A stretch of 64,000 nucleotides of DNA from Leifsonia sp. 71-9. Lineage in GTDB: Bacteria; Actinomycetota; Actinomycetes; Actinomycetales; Microbacteriaceae. Under the pieces are notes generated by a model. It worked only from the letters and a program-made list of their open reading frames with translations. It was not told the origin of the DNA and made no database searches. This document shows, piece after piece, positions 8,006-15,867 of the stretch. Positions within the stretch are counted from its first letter, which is position 1. Every line of letters begins with the position of its first letter. The position numbers and the translations under genes are program-made. The stretch lies in assembly GCF_001898805.1 (NCBI RefSeq), contig NZ_MKVJ01000014.1, forward strand, positions 326,253 through 390,252, given 5' to 3'.

Positions 8006-8902
8006 ATGCGGGTGCTCGTCGCCGGGGCGTCCGGCATGATCGGCACCGAGCTCACCCGTCAGCTCGCCGAGGCGGGGCACGAGGTGCGCCGGCTCGTCCG
8101 CCGGCGTCCGCAGTCCGCGGATGAGTTCCACTGGTCGCCGTCCACCCGGATGATCGACGTCAACGTGATGGAGGCGGCCGACGCGGTCGTCAACCTCTCG
8201 GGCGCGTCGCTCAACCACTTCCCGTGGACCGGCGCGACCAAGCGCCGCATCCTCTCCTCGCGACTGGAGGCGACCGGGACCCTCACCGACGCGATGCGCC
8301 AGGCGTCGCGCTCCCCCGCGGTCTTCCTCAGCGGCTCGGCGGTCGGCTACTACGGCGACCGGCCCGGCCAGAAGCTGACCGAGGATTCGGCGAAGGGCAC
8401 CGGCTTCCTCTCCGACGTCGTCGAGGCGTGGGAGACGGCGGCGCGGCTCGCCCCGGAGAAGACGCGCGTCGTGCTGCTACGCACCGGTCTCGTCATCGGC
8501 CGCGGCGGCGCGATGAAGCCGCTGCTACCGGTCGCGCGCCTCGGCCTCGCGGGCCCGATCGCGGGCGGCGGGATGCACTGGCCGTGGGTGAGCCTGCACG
8601 ACGAGGCCGCGGCGATCGTGCACCTGCTCACGTCCGCGGTCGAGGGCCCGGTCAACATCGCCGGCCCGACCCCGGCGACGGCGGGCGGGGTGCTCCGCGC
8701 GCTCGCGGCCGCGGTTCACCGGCCGTACGGCCTCCCGGTGCCCGAGAAGGCGGTCACCCTCGCGCTGCAGGAGGCCGGCCGCGAGCTGCTGCTCGCCAGC
8801 CAGAAGGTCCTGCCGACCCGGCTGCTGGACGACGGCTTCGTCTTCCGCGACTCGACGGTGCGCGACGCGATGGAGCGCCTCGTGGCGGCGAAGTCGGCCT
8901 GA
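8006..8902 (+). CDS. TIGR01777-family NAD(P)-binding epimerase-like protein
   Basis: A 298-residue extended short-chain dehydrogenase/reductase. The nucleotide-binding motif VAGASGMIGTEL is at residues 4-15. Characteristic family stretches include VNLSGASL, FLSGSAVGYYGD, LLRTGLVIGRGGAM and a C-terminal DUF1731-type tail ending LLDDGFVFRD. The family resembles the cell-division inhibitor SulA homologue YfcH of E. coli; its substrate is unknown. Only 3 bp separate it from osmC, so the two are probably one operon. The downstream gene is convergent, 19 bp away. Confidence 0.9.
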   Translation: MRVLVAGASGMIGTELTRQLAEAGHEVRRLVRRRPQSADEFHWSPSTRMIDVNVMEAADAVVNLSGASLNHFPWTGATKRRILSSRLEATGTLTDAMRQASRSPAVFLSGSAVGYYGDRPGQKLTEDSAKGTGFLSDVVEAWETAARLAPEKTRVVLLRTGLVIGRGGAMKPLLPVARLGLAGPIAGGGMHWPWVSLHDEAAAIVHLLTSAVEGPVNIAGPTPATAGGVLRALAAAVHRPYGLPVPEKAVTLALQEAGRELLLASQKVLPTRLLDDGFVFRDSTVRDAMERLVAAKSA

Positions 8903-8921
8903 CCCGGGAGCAGCGCCCCGC

Positions 8922-9380
8922 TCAGGACCGGGCGGCGCGCGCCTCGGAGCGGTAGAGCCGGATGGACCGGCGGAGCGCCTCCCGCGCGCGCCTCCGGTCG
9001 CCGGACGCGTCGTACGCGAGCCCGAGGCGGAACCACGCCCGCCAGCTCTCCGGTGCGGCCTCGACCTCGGCCTTGTACGTCGGGAACTCGGCGTCGGCCG
9101 CATCCCGCAGCGGCCGGCCGCTCGCCCGGTGCGGCAGATCCTCCACGGGGAGGCCGCCCTCCGCGTCGAGGATGCGGACGAGCTTCTCAGTCTGCGCGCC
9201 GAACAGCAGCTCGCGGCCGATCGCCCAGGCGGCGATGATCGGCAGCAGGACGAGCGCGACGCCCATGGCCACCCCGACGGGTTCGCCGGTGGCGATGAGC
9301 ATGATCGAGCGCTGGAAGACCAGCACCAGATAGACCAGCAGGATGATCGCCATGACGATGGCGGCGATGCGGTTCTTCAC
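8922..9380 (-). CDS. Small membrane protein with TPR-like C-terminus
   Basis: I do not recognise a named family for this 152-residue protein. Two membrane segments occur near residues 6-26 and 36-56. The cytoplasmic part ends in a single tetratricopeptide-like helical pair (ESWRAWFRLGLAYDASGDR followed by a basic helix). It starts 7 bp after dapB on the same strand and is likely co-transcribed with it. The last helix is Arg/Ala-rich (RRAREALRRSIRLYRSEAR). Nothing indicates a catalytic site. Confidence 0.75.
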   Translation of the reverse strand: MKNRIAAIVMAIILLVYLVLVFQRSIMLIATGEPVGVAMGVALVLLPIIAAWAIGRELLFGAQTEKLVRILDAEGGLPVEDLPHRASGRPLRDAADAEFPTYKAEVEAAPESWRAWFRLGLAYDASGDRRRAREALRRSIRLYRSEARAARS

Positions 9381-9387
9381 GGGCGCC

Positions 9388-10167
9388 TCAGCGTTCGCGC
9401 ACGGTGGGCCGCGGAGGCTCGCCGTCCGGGCCGGAGATGCCGAGGTCCACGAGCGCGTCGAGCCCGACGGTCACGCCGGTCGCGGTCGCGGCCGCGCGCA
9501 GGGCGAGCAGGATCCCCGTCTCGTACGCCTGCGGGCCGATGGTGTCGTGCCGGATGGTGAGGGTCTCCCCCGCGCCGCCGAAGATCACCTGCTGCTCGGC
9601 GACGACACCGCGCATCCGGAGGCTGTGGATGGGGACGCTCGCCACCTGCTGACCGCGGGCGCGCTGGTCGGTGTGCGGCGCCTCCACCGGGCCCCGGCCC
9701 GCGCGGGCGGCGCCGATCAACTCGGCGGTGCGCACCGCGGTCCCCGACGGGGAGTCGATCTTGGTCGCCCCGTGCGTCTCGATGATCTCGATCGAGTCGA
9801 AGAAGCGGGCGGCGACGGTCGCGAACGCGGTGCCGAGTGCGGAGCCGAGCGAGAAGTTCGGGATGACGACCGCGCCGCCGCCCTCGTGCGCGGCGACACG
9901 GCGCTCGAGGTCGAGGATGCGGTCGGCCGACCAGCCGGAGGTGCCGATCAGCACCTTCAGGCCGTTGTCGACCGCGAAGGCGACGATGCCGGGGCTCACC
10001 TGCGGCAGCGTCATGTCGACGAGCACGTCCGCACCGAGCATCTCGTCGAGCGACGACGAGGAGCCCAGGGTCGCGACGAGCTCGAGGTCGTCGGCCTGCT
10101 CGATGAGCCGGACGGCCACGCTTCCCAGTTTTCCGCTCGCCCCCGCGACGGCCACGCGAATAGTCAC
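9388..10167 (-). CDS. dapB: 4-hydroxy-tetrahydrodipicolinate reductase
   Basis: A 259-residue NAD(P)H-dependent reductase, the step after DapA in lysine/diaminopimelate synthesis. The Rossmann motif VAVAGASGKLGS is at the N-terminus. The catalytic segment ETHGATKIDSPSGTA (near residue 130) holds the His and Lys of the family signature, and the product-binding end LRMRGVVAEQQVIFG is intact. It is followed 7 bp later by the small membrane protein gene. The upstream neighbour is a divergent GNAT gene, so its promoter must lie within the 80 bp between them. Confidence 0.95.
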   Translation of the reverse strand: MTIRVAVAGASGKLGSVAVRLIEQADDLELVATLGSSSSLDEMLGADVLVDMTLPQVSPGIVAFAVDNGLKVLIGTSGWSADRILDLERRVAAHEGGGAVVIPNFSLGSALGTAFATVAARFFDSIEIIETHGATKIDSPSGTAVRTAELIGAARAGRGPVEAPHTDQRARGQQVASVPIHSLRMRGVVAEQQVIFGGAGETLTIRHDTIGPQAYETGILLALRAAATATGVTVGLDALVDLGISGPDGEPPRPTVRER

Positions 10168-10235
10168 CCGCCCAGCCTACCCGGGCCCGCGCACCCTCCT
10201 TCGCGTCGCGCCGGGGCCGTGCGGGCACGCGGGGC

Positions 10236-10241
10236 TACTCT
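10236..10241 (+). promoter_or_regulatory. Candidate -10 element for a leaderless GNAT gene
   Basis: TACTCT ends six bases before the ATG at 10248 and no ribosome-binding site is visible, which fits a leaderless transcript. Confidence 0.4.
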
Positions 10242-10247
10242 GGGGCG

Positions 10248-10745
10248 ATGGTGTCTTTCGCAGATGTCGCCGTCACCGACGCGACCGCCCACCGGATGCT
10301 CGCGGACTACTTCGCCGAGCGCGCGTCGACGTTCCCCGCGACGCAGGGCGCCTACCGCACCACCTTCCCCGACCCGGGCCAGTTCGTCGCGCCGGCGGGC
10401 GTCTTCCTGCTCGCCTACGACGAGGACGGGGAGGCGGGCTGCGGCGGCGTCCGCGAGCTGCGCCTCCGCCCGGGCGACGCCGAAGAGGGCGACGGGGTGG
10501 TCCGCTATGAGATCAAGCACCTGTGGGTGTCGCCGACGCACCGGGGACGCGGCCTCGGCCGCGCCATCCTGTCGGAGCTGGAGCACCGCGCCCGCGGCTT
10601 CGGCGCCACCGAGGTCGTGCTCGACACGAACGCCAGCCTGGAGGCCGCCGGTTCGCTCTACCGCTCGCACGGCTACGAGGACATCCAGCCCTACAACGAC
10701 AACCCGAACGCGACGGACTGGTTCCGCAAGGCGCTGACCGACTGA
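10248..10745 (+). CDS. GNAT-family N-acetyltransferase
   Basis: A 165-residue acetyltransferase. Motif A is clear as HLWVSPTHRGRGLGRAIL (about residues 88-105), followed by LDTNASLEAAGSLYRSHGY, the motif B region with the usual Tyr near the CoA thiol. The first third is a short GNAT N-terminal half with CGGVRELRLRPG as the central strand. The acceptor is unknown. It is a single gene between dapB (divergent) and a histidine phosphatase (convergent). Confidence 0.88.
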   Translation: MVSFADVAVTDATAHRMLADYFAERASTFPATQGAYRTTFPDPGQFVAPAGVFLLAYDEDGEAGCGGVRELRLRPGDAEEGDGVVRYEIKHLWVSPTHRGRGLGRAILSELEHRARGFGATEVVLDTNASLEAAGSLYRSHGYEDIQPYNDNPNATDWFRKALTD

Positions 10746-10796
10746 CCGGCTGCGCGCAGCCTCCGGGTCGCCGGTCGCCGGTCGCCGCTCGGCCGC

Positions 10797-11399
10797 TCAG
10801 ACCGGCTGCAGCTCCGGGAGGCCGGTGCGCAGCTCGACCGGCAGGTGCCCCAGGTCGTTGTGCACCACGAGCACGGGCGGCTTCGCCGAGCGCACGCGGA
10901 TGATCGTGAGGCCGCAATTCGCCTGGTTGAGGCCGAGCCACCGCCACGCGGGCGCGTCGAAGACGTGGCGCACGAACCAGCCGATGACGAAGTTGTGGGT
11001 GACCAGCAGGTCGTGGCGGTCGCCCAGCGCCGGGGTGAGGAACTCCCCCACGGCGTCGTCCATCTGCGCGCGCCCGGCCTCGATCTCGGCCTCGGTCACC
11101 GAGCCGAAGAACGACTCGAACGCCTTCGGCATGTCGGGCGTGGGGCCCGACGGGATGCAGTCGAACAGCAGGCTCGACGGCTCCGGCTCCAGGGCGGGCA
11201 TCCGCTCGGCCATGATCGACGCCGTCTGCGCCGCGCGCACGAGCGGCGAGTGGTACATGGCGGTGAAGGGGATGCCGCTCAGCCGCTCGGCGATGAGCTG
11301 CGCCTGCCGCTTGCCCCGCGGGGAGAGCGGGCCGTCGGGGAGGCCGTGCTCGGCATCCTGTTGCTCGCCGTGGCGCACGAGGTAGAGGTAGTGGGGCAC
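10797..11399 (-). CDS. Histidine phosphatase family protein (phosphoglycerate mutase-like)
   Basis: A 200-residue branch-1 histidine phosphatase. The phosphohistidine motif LVRHGEQQD is at residues 7-15, the second Arg lies in YHSPLVRAAQTA, and the second His is in LLVTHNFVIGWF. The start is GTG, with an AAGG eleven bases upstream. The protein is likely a small-molecule or sugar phosphatase; the substrate is not determined. It begins 37 bp after the end of the M16 peptidase gene on the same strand and is probably co-transcribed with it. Confidence 0.88.
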   Translation of the reverse strand: MPHYLYLVRHGEQQDAEHGLPDGPLSPRGKRQAQLIAERLSGIPFTAMYHSPLVRAAQTASIMAERMPALEPEPSSLLFDCIPSGPTPDMPKAFESFFGSVTEAEIEAGRAQMDDAVGEFLTPALGDRHDLLVTHNFVIGWFVRHVFDAPAWRWLGLNQANCGLTIIRVRSAKPPVLVVHNDLGHLPVELRTGLPELQPV

Positions 11400-11436
11400 C
11401 GGTGGACCTTTCGGAAGTGACTGTCGGAGGCGGGGG

Positions 11437-12783
11437 TCAGGAGGCGAGGCCGGCGAACACGTCGTCGGTCACGCTCCCCACCGCGGAGACGGAGATCGGG
11501 CGGTCGGCCAGATCCCGTGCGAGGTCGCGCACATCGTCGGCGGTGACGAGGTGCAGTCGACGGAGGCTTTCGTCGAGGTCGGCGAACTCGCCGAGGGTGA
11601 TCTCGGCGCGGCCGAGGCGGGACATCCGGGTGTCGGAGTCCTCGAGGGCGAGCGCGGCGCCGCCGGACAGCTGACCGACCGCGCGCCGGAGCTCGTCGGG
11701 CGTGATCCCGCCGTCGGCGAGGCGGTGCAGCTCGTCGAGCATGAGGTCGGCGACCTGACGGGCCTTGGCGGGCGCGCAGCCCGCGTACAGCCCGAAGACG
11801 CCGGCGTCGGAGTAGGACCCCGAGAACGAATAGACCGCGTAGGCGAGCCCGCGGCGCTCCCGGATCTCCTGGAAGAGCCGGCTCGACATCCCGCCGCCCA
11901 GCACCGAGTTCAGGACGCTCATGGCGGTGCGGCGCGGGTCGGTCGCGACGATGCCCGGGAGGCCGATCAGGAGGTTGGCCTGCTCGGTCGGGCGCTCGAC
12001 GGTGACGAGGGCGGCGCCGCGCTCGATCGTCGCGGCCGTGGCGGACCGGCGCGCGACCGGCGTGGCGGTGACCTCGGGATCCCAGCCGGCGGCCGCGAGG
12101 GCGCGGACCACGCCCTCGACGAGCAGGTCGTGGTCGACGGCGCCCGCGGCGGTGATCACGAGGTCCTGCGGGCGGTAGTTGGCGCGGTAGTGCTCCCAGA
12201 CCGCGTCGCGGGAGGCGGCGCGGATCGTGTCCGGACGGCCTCCGATCGGGCGACCGAGCGAGTGGTCGCCGAGCACGGCGGAGAACAGGCGCTCGTTGGC
12301 GACGTCGGCCGGGTCGTCCTCGGCCATCGACAGCTCCTCGAGGATGACCCCGCGCTCGTTCTCGAACTCGACCGGGTCGAGCAGGGAGGAGGTGAGCATG
12401 TCACCGATGACCTCCACGGCCATCGCGAGGTCGCGGTCCTGCACCTTGGCGTAGTAGCAGGTGTACTCCTTGGCCGTCATCGCATTGTGCTCGCCGCCGA
12501 CCGAGTCGAAGGAGATCGCGATGTCGAGCGCGGTGCGCTCGCGCGTGCCCTTGAAGAGCAGGTGCTCGAGGAAGTGCGTCGAGCCGAGGCTCCCCGGCTC
12601 GTCGGTCTCGTCGCGGGAGCCGACGGCGACCCAGTACCCGAGAGTGGCGCTGCGGGCGCCCGGGACCTGCTCGCTGAGCACGCGGATGCCGCTGGGGAGG
12701 ACGGTGCGGCGGACCAGCGCATCGCCGGATGCGGCGAAGGAGAGGTCGGCCAGACCGAGCGGGAGGTCGACTGCGCTGTTCAT
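11437..12783 (-). CDS. M16-family zinc metallopeptidase (processing-peptidase-like)
   Basis: A 448-residue peptidase with the inverted zinc motif HFLEH (in GSTHFLEHLLFKGT, about residues 68-81) and the distal glutamate in NERGVILEELSMAEDD. Residues about 220-445 form the second, inactive-type M16 domain. In related bacteria this gene sits next to pnp and dapB; the family includes B. subtilis YmxG and mitochondrial processing-peptidase beta. A GTG three codons upstream is in frame, but the ATG at 12783 is seven bases after a TAGGGT hexamer and has no Shine-Dalgarno sequence, so a leaderless start there is preferred. pnp itself is not in this window. Confidence 0.92.
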   Translation of the reverse strand: MNSAVDLPLGLADLSFAASGDALVRRTVLPSGIRVLSEQVPGARSATLGYWVAVGSRDETDEPGSLGSTHFLEHLLFKGTRERTALDIAISFDSVGGEHNAMTAKEYTCYYAKVQDRDLAMAVEVIGDMLTSSLLDPVEFENERGVILEELSMAEDDPADVANERLFSAVLGDHSLGRPIGGRPDTIRAASRDAVWEHYRANYRPQDLVITAAGAVDHDLLVEGVVRALAAAGWDPEVTATPVARRSATAATIERGAALVTVERPTEQANLLIGLPGIVATDPRRTAMSVLNSVLGGGMSSRLFQEIRERRGLAYAVYSFSGSYSDAGVFGLYAGCAPAKARQVADLMLDELHRLADGGITPDELRRAVGQLSGGAALALEDSDTRMSRLGRAEITLGEFADLDESLRRLHLVTADDVRDLARDLADRPISVSAVGSVTDDVFAGLAS

Positions 12784-12790
12784 CCCCACC

Positions 12791-12796
12791 ACCCTA
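12791..12796 (-). promoter_or_regulatory. Candidate -10 element of the M16 peptidase gene
   Basis: Read on the minus strand this is TAGGGT, seven bases before the ATG chosen; no ribosome-binding site lies between them. Confidence 0.4.
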
Positions 12797-12839
12797 CGCC
12801 AGTGCCTTCGGAATCCCTGGGACTCTTCAATGAGGACAA

Positions 12840-12853
12840 ACAGACTGGTCTGT
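12840..12853. promoter_or_regulatory. Palindromic operator candidate of the TetR gene
   Basis: ACAGACTGGTCTGT is an inverted repeat with perfect 6-bp arms (ACAGAC/GTCTGT) around TG. A TATACT hexamer at 12861-12866 lies eight bases downstream, so the palindrome falls in the -35/-10 spacer of a likely promoter for the TetR-family gene that begins at 12982. Tight autorepression is the expected effect. Confidence 0.6.
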
Positions 12854-12981
12854 CTACCTATATACTGGACTCACCACCCGGACCGGTCGCACCCCCCTGG
12901 ACCCCGTCCCGACCGGTCCGGTGGTTTCCATCCCCCGAGGGGGCGGCCTACCGCCTCCCGTGACAGAAGGAGTCGCGCCCG

Positions 12982-13566
12982 ATGGTGGTTAGCGCCCGAG
13001 CGACGATCCGGCCTCCAGCGCCGTCGAAGATCAAGATCCTCGCGACAGCGGATGAGCTGTTCTACCAGGAGGGCATCCACACCGTCGGCGTGGACCGCAT
13101 CATCGCGGGCGCCCGGGTGACGAAGGCGACCTTCTACAAGCACTTCCGATCCAAGGACCTCCTCATCATCGCGTATGTCGAAGGCCGCGACCGCCAGGTG
13201 CGCGAGTGGTTCACCACCCGCGAGCAGGCGGGCGACGACCCCCGCGCCATCGCGCGCGCCCTCGTCGACTCGATCAACGAGGAGGCGATCCGCCCCGGAT
13301 TCCGCGGGGACCCCTTCATCAACGCCGCCGCGCAGTTCGCCGACGAGAACCACCCCGTGCGCGTCGCCGTGACGGCGCACCGCGACTGGTACGCGAAGCG
13401 GATCGAGCAGCTCTTCCGCGACCTCGGCCACCCGCGGCCCGGCGACGCGGCCGACGACCTCATCCTCGCCCGCGACGGCGCCCTCGCCGGCGGCTACGTG
13501 GGCGACCCGATCGCCGCGGGCGCCGCCCTGCACCGCTCCCTCGACCGCATCCTCGCCGAGAAGTAG
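12982..13566 (+). CDS. TetR-family transcriptional regulator
   Basis: A 194-residue repressor-type protein. The DNA-binding domain covers residues about 14-60, with the helix-turn-helix GVDRIIAGARVTKATFYKHF. The ligand domain behind it has no recognisable subfamily. An AAGGAG lies nine bases before the ATG. A 14-bp palindrome sits in the presumed promoter, 129 bp upstream of the start, which leaves an untranslated leader of about 110 bases. The neighbouring aldo/keto reductase is convergent, so the obvious target is the regulator's own promoter; other targets are unknown. Confidence 0.9.
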   Translation: MVVSARATIRPPAPSKIKILATADELFYQEGIHTVGVDRIIAGARVTKATFYKHFRSKDLLIIAYVEGRDRQVREWFTTREQAGDDPRAIARALVDSINEEAIRPGFRGDPFINAAAQFADENHPVRVAVTAHRDWYAKRIEQLFRDLGHPRPGDAADDLILARDGALAGGYVGDPIAAGAALHRSLDRILAEK

Positions 13567-13632
13567 GCCCCGCCGGCCGACGCGGCCTCGACGCCGTCGT
13601 TCCGGTCTTCCCGCGCGCCACGCCGCTCCATT

Positions 13633-13687
13633 CTCCGGAACTCCGGCCTGCGGCCCGGAGGGAGCCCGGATCACCGGAATTCCGGAG
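13633..13687. terminator. Inverted repeat behind the TetR gene
   Basis: CTCCGGAACTCCGG at 13633-13646 pairs with CCGGAATTCCGGAG at 13674-13687 with a single mismatch, enclosing a further GC-rich stem. It lies between convergent genes and can act as a terminator in either direction. No T-run follows. Confidence 0.5.
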
Positions 13688-13723
13688 GGTCGCGTCGCGG
13701 GGGTCAGCGCGCGGTCCTGGCCA

Positions 13724-13784
13724 CGACATTCGTCACGAATGTCGCGAATGGGGGCGGCTTTCGCGACATTCGTGACGAATGTGC
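13724..13784. repeat. Cluster of ACATTCGT-ACGAATGT palindromes
   Basis: Two odd-length palindromes flank a third. CGACATTCGT-C-ACGAATGTCG (10-1-10, perfect) occupies 13724-13744 and ACATTCGT-G-ACGAATGT (8-1-8) occupies 13767-13783. Between them GTCGCGAA (13741-13748) pairs with TTCGCGAC (13760-13767). The same core appears near 33372 and 33412, again between convergent genes. It is probably a dispersed extragenic palindrome that terminates transcription from both sides. Confidence 0.7.
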
Positions 13785-13799
13785 GCGAGCGTGAGCGGG

Positions 13800-14864
13800 C
13801 TACTCGGAGACGCGGTCCAGGTCGAGCATCTGGGCGCGGGTGAGGCGGATGCCGGCGGCGGCCATGAGGGCGTTGACCTGGTCGGGGCGGCTGGCGCTCG
13901 CCACGGGTGCGGCGACGCTGCGCTTGGCCAGGAGCCACGCGATCGCGATGCTCGCGGGCTCGACGCCGTGCTCGGTCGCGATGCGGTCGACCACGGCGAG
14001 CACGCGCTGGCCGCGGCGGTTGACGTACGCGGAGGCGCGCACGCTCCTGGCGTCGGCGGTCAGGTCGCCCTTCGAGCGGTACTTGCCGGTCAGGAAACCG
14101 TTGGCGAGCGCGTAGTACGGCATGACGGACAGCCCCTGCGCGGCCGCGACGATGCGCAGCGCGCTCTCGAATTCGGACCGGTGCATCAGGTTGTACTGGG
14201 TCTGGATGGCGACGAACTTGGGCAGCCCGGACGACGCCAGGATGCGCGCCTCGATCAGGCGGTCGGCGCTGAAGTTGGACGCGGCGAGGTAGCGCACCTT
14301 GCCGGACTCGATCAGCCACTCGGCGGTCGCGAGGCTGTCCTCCAGGGGCACGTCGGGGTCGTCGTCGTGGAAGTAGAGCAGGTCGATGCGGTCGGTCTGC
14401 AGACGCTCGAGCGACGCCTCGACGGCGCGCACGATGCTGACCGAGCCGAGGCCCGGGTTCTCGTGGTGCCGGCCGACCTTGGTGGCGACGGTGACGTGGT
14501 CGCGGTTGCCGCGCTCGCGCATCCACTTGCCGATGAGGACCTCGCTGCGGCCGCCGACGTAGCTGTCGGCGGTGTCGACGAAGTCGCCGCCGAGTGCGGC
14601 GAAGCGGTCGAGGATGTCGAGCGACGTGTCGCCGTCGGCCGTCCAGCCGAAGACGCTCGCGCCGAGCGACAGCGGGTAGACGGTGAGGTCGCTCTCGCCG
14701 ATGCGGCGCGGGGCGATGATCGAGAGGGGCCCGGTGCGCTCCAGGGCGGGGTCGAAGTCGAGCGGGCCGCCGGTGTCGGTCGACGGCTCCACGATGGGAG
14801 TCGCGACGGGGGCGGTGCGCAGACCGACCGTCTCGAGCAGGCGCAGGGGAAGCAATTGCGGCAT
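13800..14864 (-). CDS. Aldo/keto reductase
   Basis: A 354-residue NADPH-dependent oxidoreductase of the AKR superfamily. The tetrad is recognisable: Asp and Tyr in DFVDTADSYVGG, Lys in VTVATKVGRHH, His in LLYFHDDDPDV. The C-terminal cofactor segment has SASRPDQVNALMAA, as in YajO/Tas-like AKRs. The first 50 residues are an unusual N-terminal extension without recognisable fold. An in-frame GTG lies five codons upstream, but the ATG has a GGGGGA ribosome site. The substrate is unknown. It is convergent with the TetR gene and downstream of, but 160 bp from, the leucine operon. Confidence 0.88.
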   Translation of the reverse strand: MPQLLPLRLLETVGLRTAPVATPIVEPSTDTGGPLDFDPALERTGPLSIIAPRRIGESDLTVYPLSLGASVFGWTADGDTSLDILDRFAALGGDFVDTADSYVGGRSEVLIGKWMRERGNRDHVTVATKVGRHHENPGLGSVSIVRAVEASLERLQTDRIDLLYFHDDDPDVPLEDSLATAEWLIESGKVRYLAASNFSADRLIEARILASSGLPKFVAIQTQYNLMHRSEFESALRIVAAAQGLSVMPYYALANGFLTGKYRSKGDLTADARSVRASAYVNRRGQRVLAVVDRIATEHGVEPASIAIAWLLAKRSVAAPVASASRPDQVNALMAAAGIRLTRAQMLDLDRVSE

Positions 14865-14903
14865 CTCATCCCCCTGCACCCGATCCTGCCGCTGACCGGC
14901 CGG

Positions 14904-14926
14904 ATCGTACTGTCGAATCGATTCGA
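14904..14926 (-). promoter_or_regulatory. Promoter/operator candidate of the aldo/keto reductase gene
   Basis: Read leftwards, TACGAT (14904-14909) can serve as the -10. Immediately upstream, in the spacer, lies the perfect 14-bp palindrome TCGAATCGATTCGA (14913-14926). The placement suits a repressor site. The -35 is not convincing. Confidence 0.4.
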
Positions 14927-15027
14927 GAATGATCTACTCCCGAACTCTATGTGAAGGCTACGTCAAACCCACGACACGCCGTCGGGGAAACGGGTGAACT
15001 GCGACAGAAACCTAGATCACGGTTTCA

Positions 15028-15867
15028 TCACGGCTCGCCCGGACCGGCGGCCGCGGACGCCCGGCGGACGACCGCGCGGGCATGGGCCAGCACCGGCCCG
15101 TCGACCATGCCGCCGTCGAAGCGGAAGACCCCTCCCCCTGCCTCCTCGGCCGCGGCGAGCAGCTCGCGCGCCCTGGCCGCCTCCTCGGGCGTCGGACGGT
15201 AGGCCGCCCGGACGGTCTCGACCTGCCCGGGATGGATGCACGCCGTCGCCGCGAATCCCACCGCGACGGCGTCCTCCGCCTCCGCGCGCAGGCCGTCCAG
15301 ATCCGCGATGTCGAGGTGCACGGTGTCCACGGCGTGCACCCCCGCCGCGCCCGCCGCGAGCAGCACCGCGGAGCGGGCGTGCCGGGCGACGTCGCGATAG
15401 GTGCCGTCCGCGTGCCGGCTCGACGTGCCGCCCAGCGACGCGACCAGGTCCTCCGCGCCCCACATGAGCGCCAGCACGTTCCGGGCGCGCGCGAGCTCGG
15501 GCGCCGCCAGCACCCCGTCCGCGGTCTCACACAGGGCGATGACGGCCAAGCCGTCGAACGCCGCGAGGTCGGCGGGGCGCTCCGCCTTGGGGAGCATCAC
15601 CGCCCGGTAGGGCGTCAGCTCCAGCGCGGCGAGATCGGCGTCGTGGTCACTGCTTCCCGCCGGGTTGACCCGGACGATCACCCGGGCGGGATCGAGGCGC
15701 GACGCGGCCAGCGCCTCCCGTGCCGCCGGACGCCGCGCGGGGTCGACGGCGTCTTCGAGATCCAGGATGACGGCGTCCGCCCGGTCGAGCGCCTTGGCGT
15801 AGCGATCGGGCCGGTCCGCCGGGCAGAACAGCAGGGCGGGTCCCCACGGGAAGGCGCGGCCGGTCAC
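15028..15867 (-). CDS. citE: CitE-like beta-hydroxyacyl-CoA lyase (HpcH/HpaI family)
   Basis: A 279-residue TIM-barrel lyase of the citrate lyase beta-subunit-like group. Signature stretches are AVILDLEDAVDP near residue 33, ALCETADGVLAA (metal-binding Glu), and GAEDLVASLGG. It is the last gene of the leucine operon; its GTG start overlaps the hydratase stop by 4 bp. The M. tuberculosis gene in the same position, Rv2498c, is characterised as a lyase splitting 3-hydroxy-3-methylglutaryl-CoA and citramalyl-CoA in leucine and itaconate breakdown. By synteny this enzyme probably yields acetoacetate plus acetyl-CoA. No citrate lyase alpha or gamma subunit is present. Confidence 0.88.
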   Translation of the reverse strand: MTGRAFPWGPALLFCPADRPDRYAKALDRADAVILDLEDAVDPARRPAAREALAASRLDPARVIVRVNPAGSSDHDADLAALELTPYRAVMLPKAERPADLAAFDGLAVIALCETADGVLAAPELARARNVLALMWGAEDLVASLGGTSSRHADGTYRDVARHARSAVLLAAGAAGVHAVDTVHLDIADLDGLRAEAEDAVAVGFAATACIHPGQVETVRAAYRPTPEEAARARELLAAAEEAGGGVFRFDGGMVDGPVLAHARAVVRRASAAAGPGEP

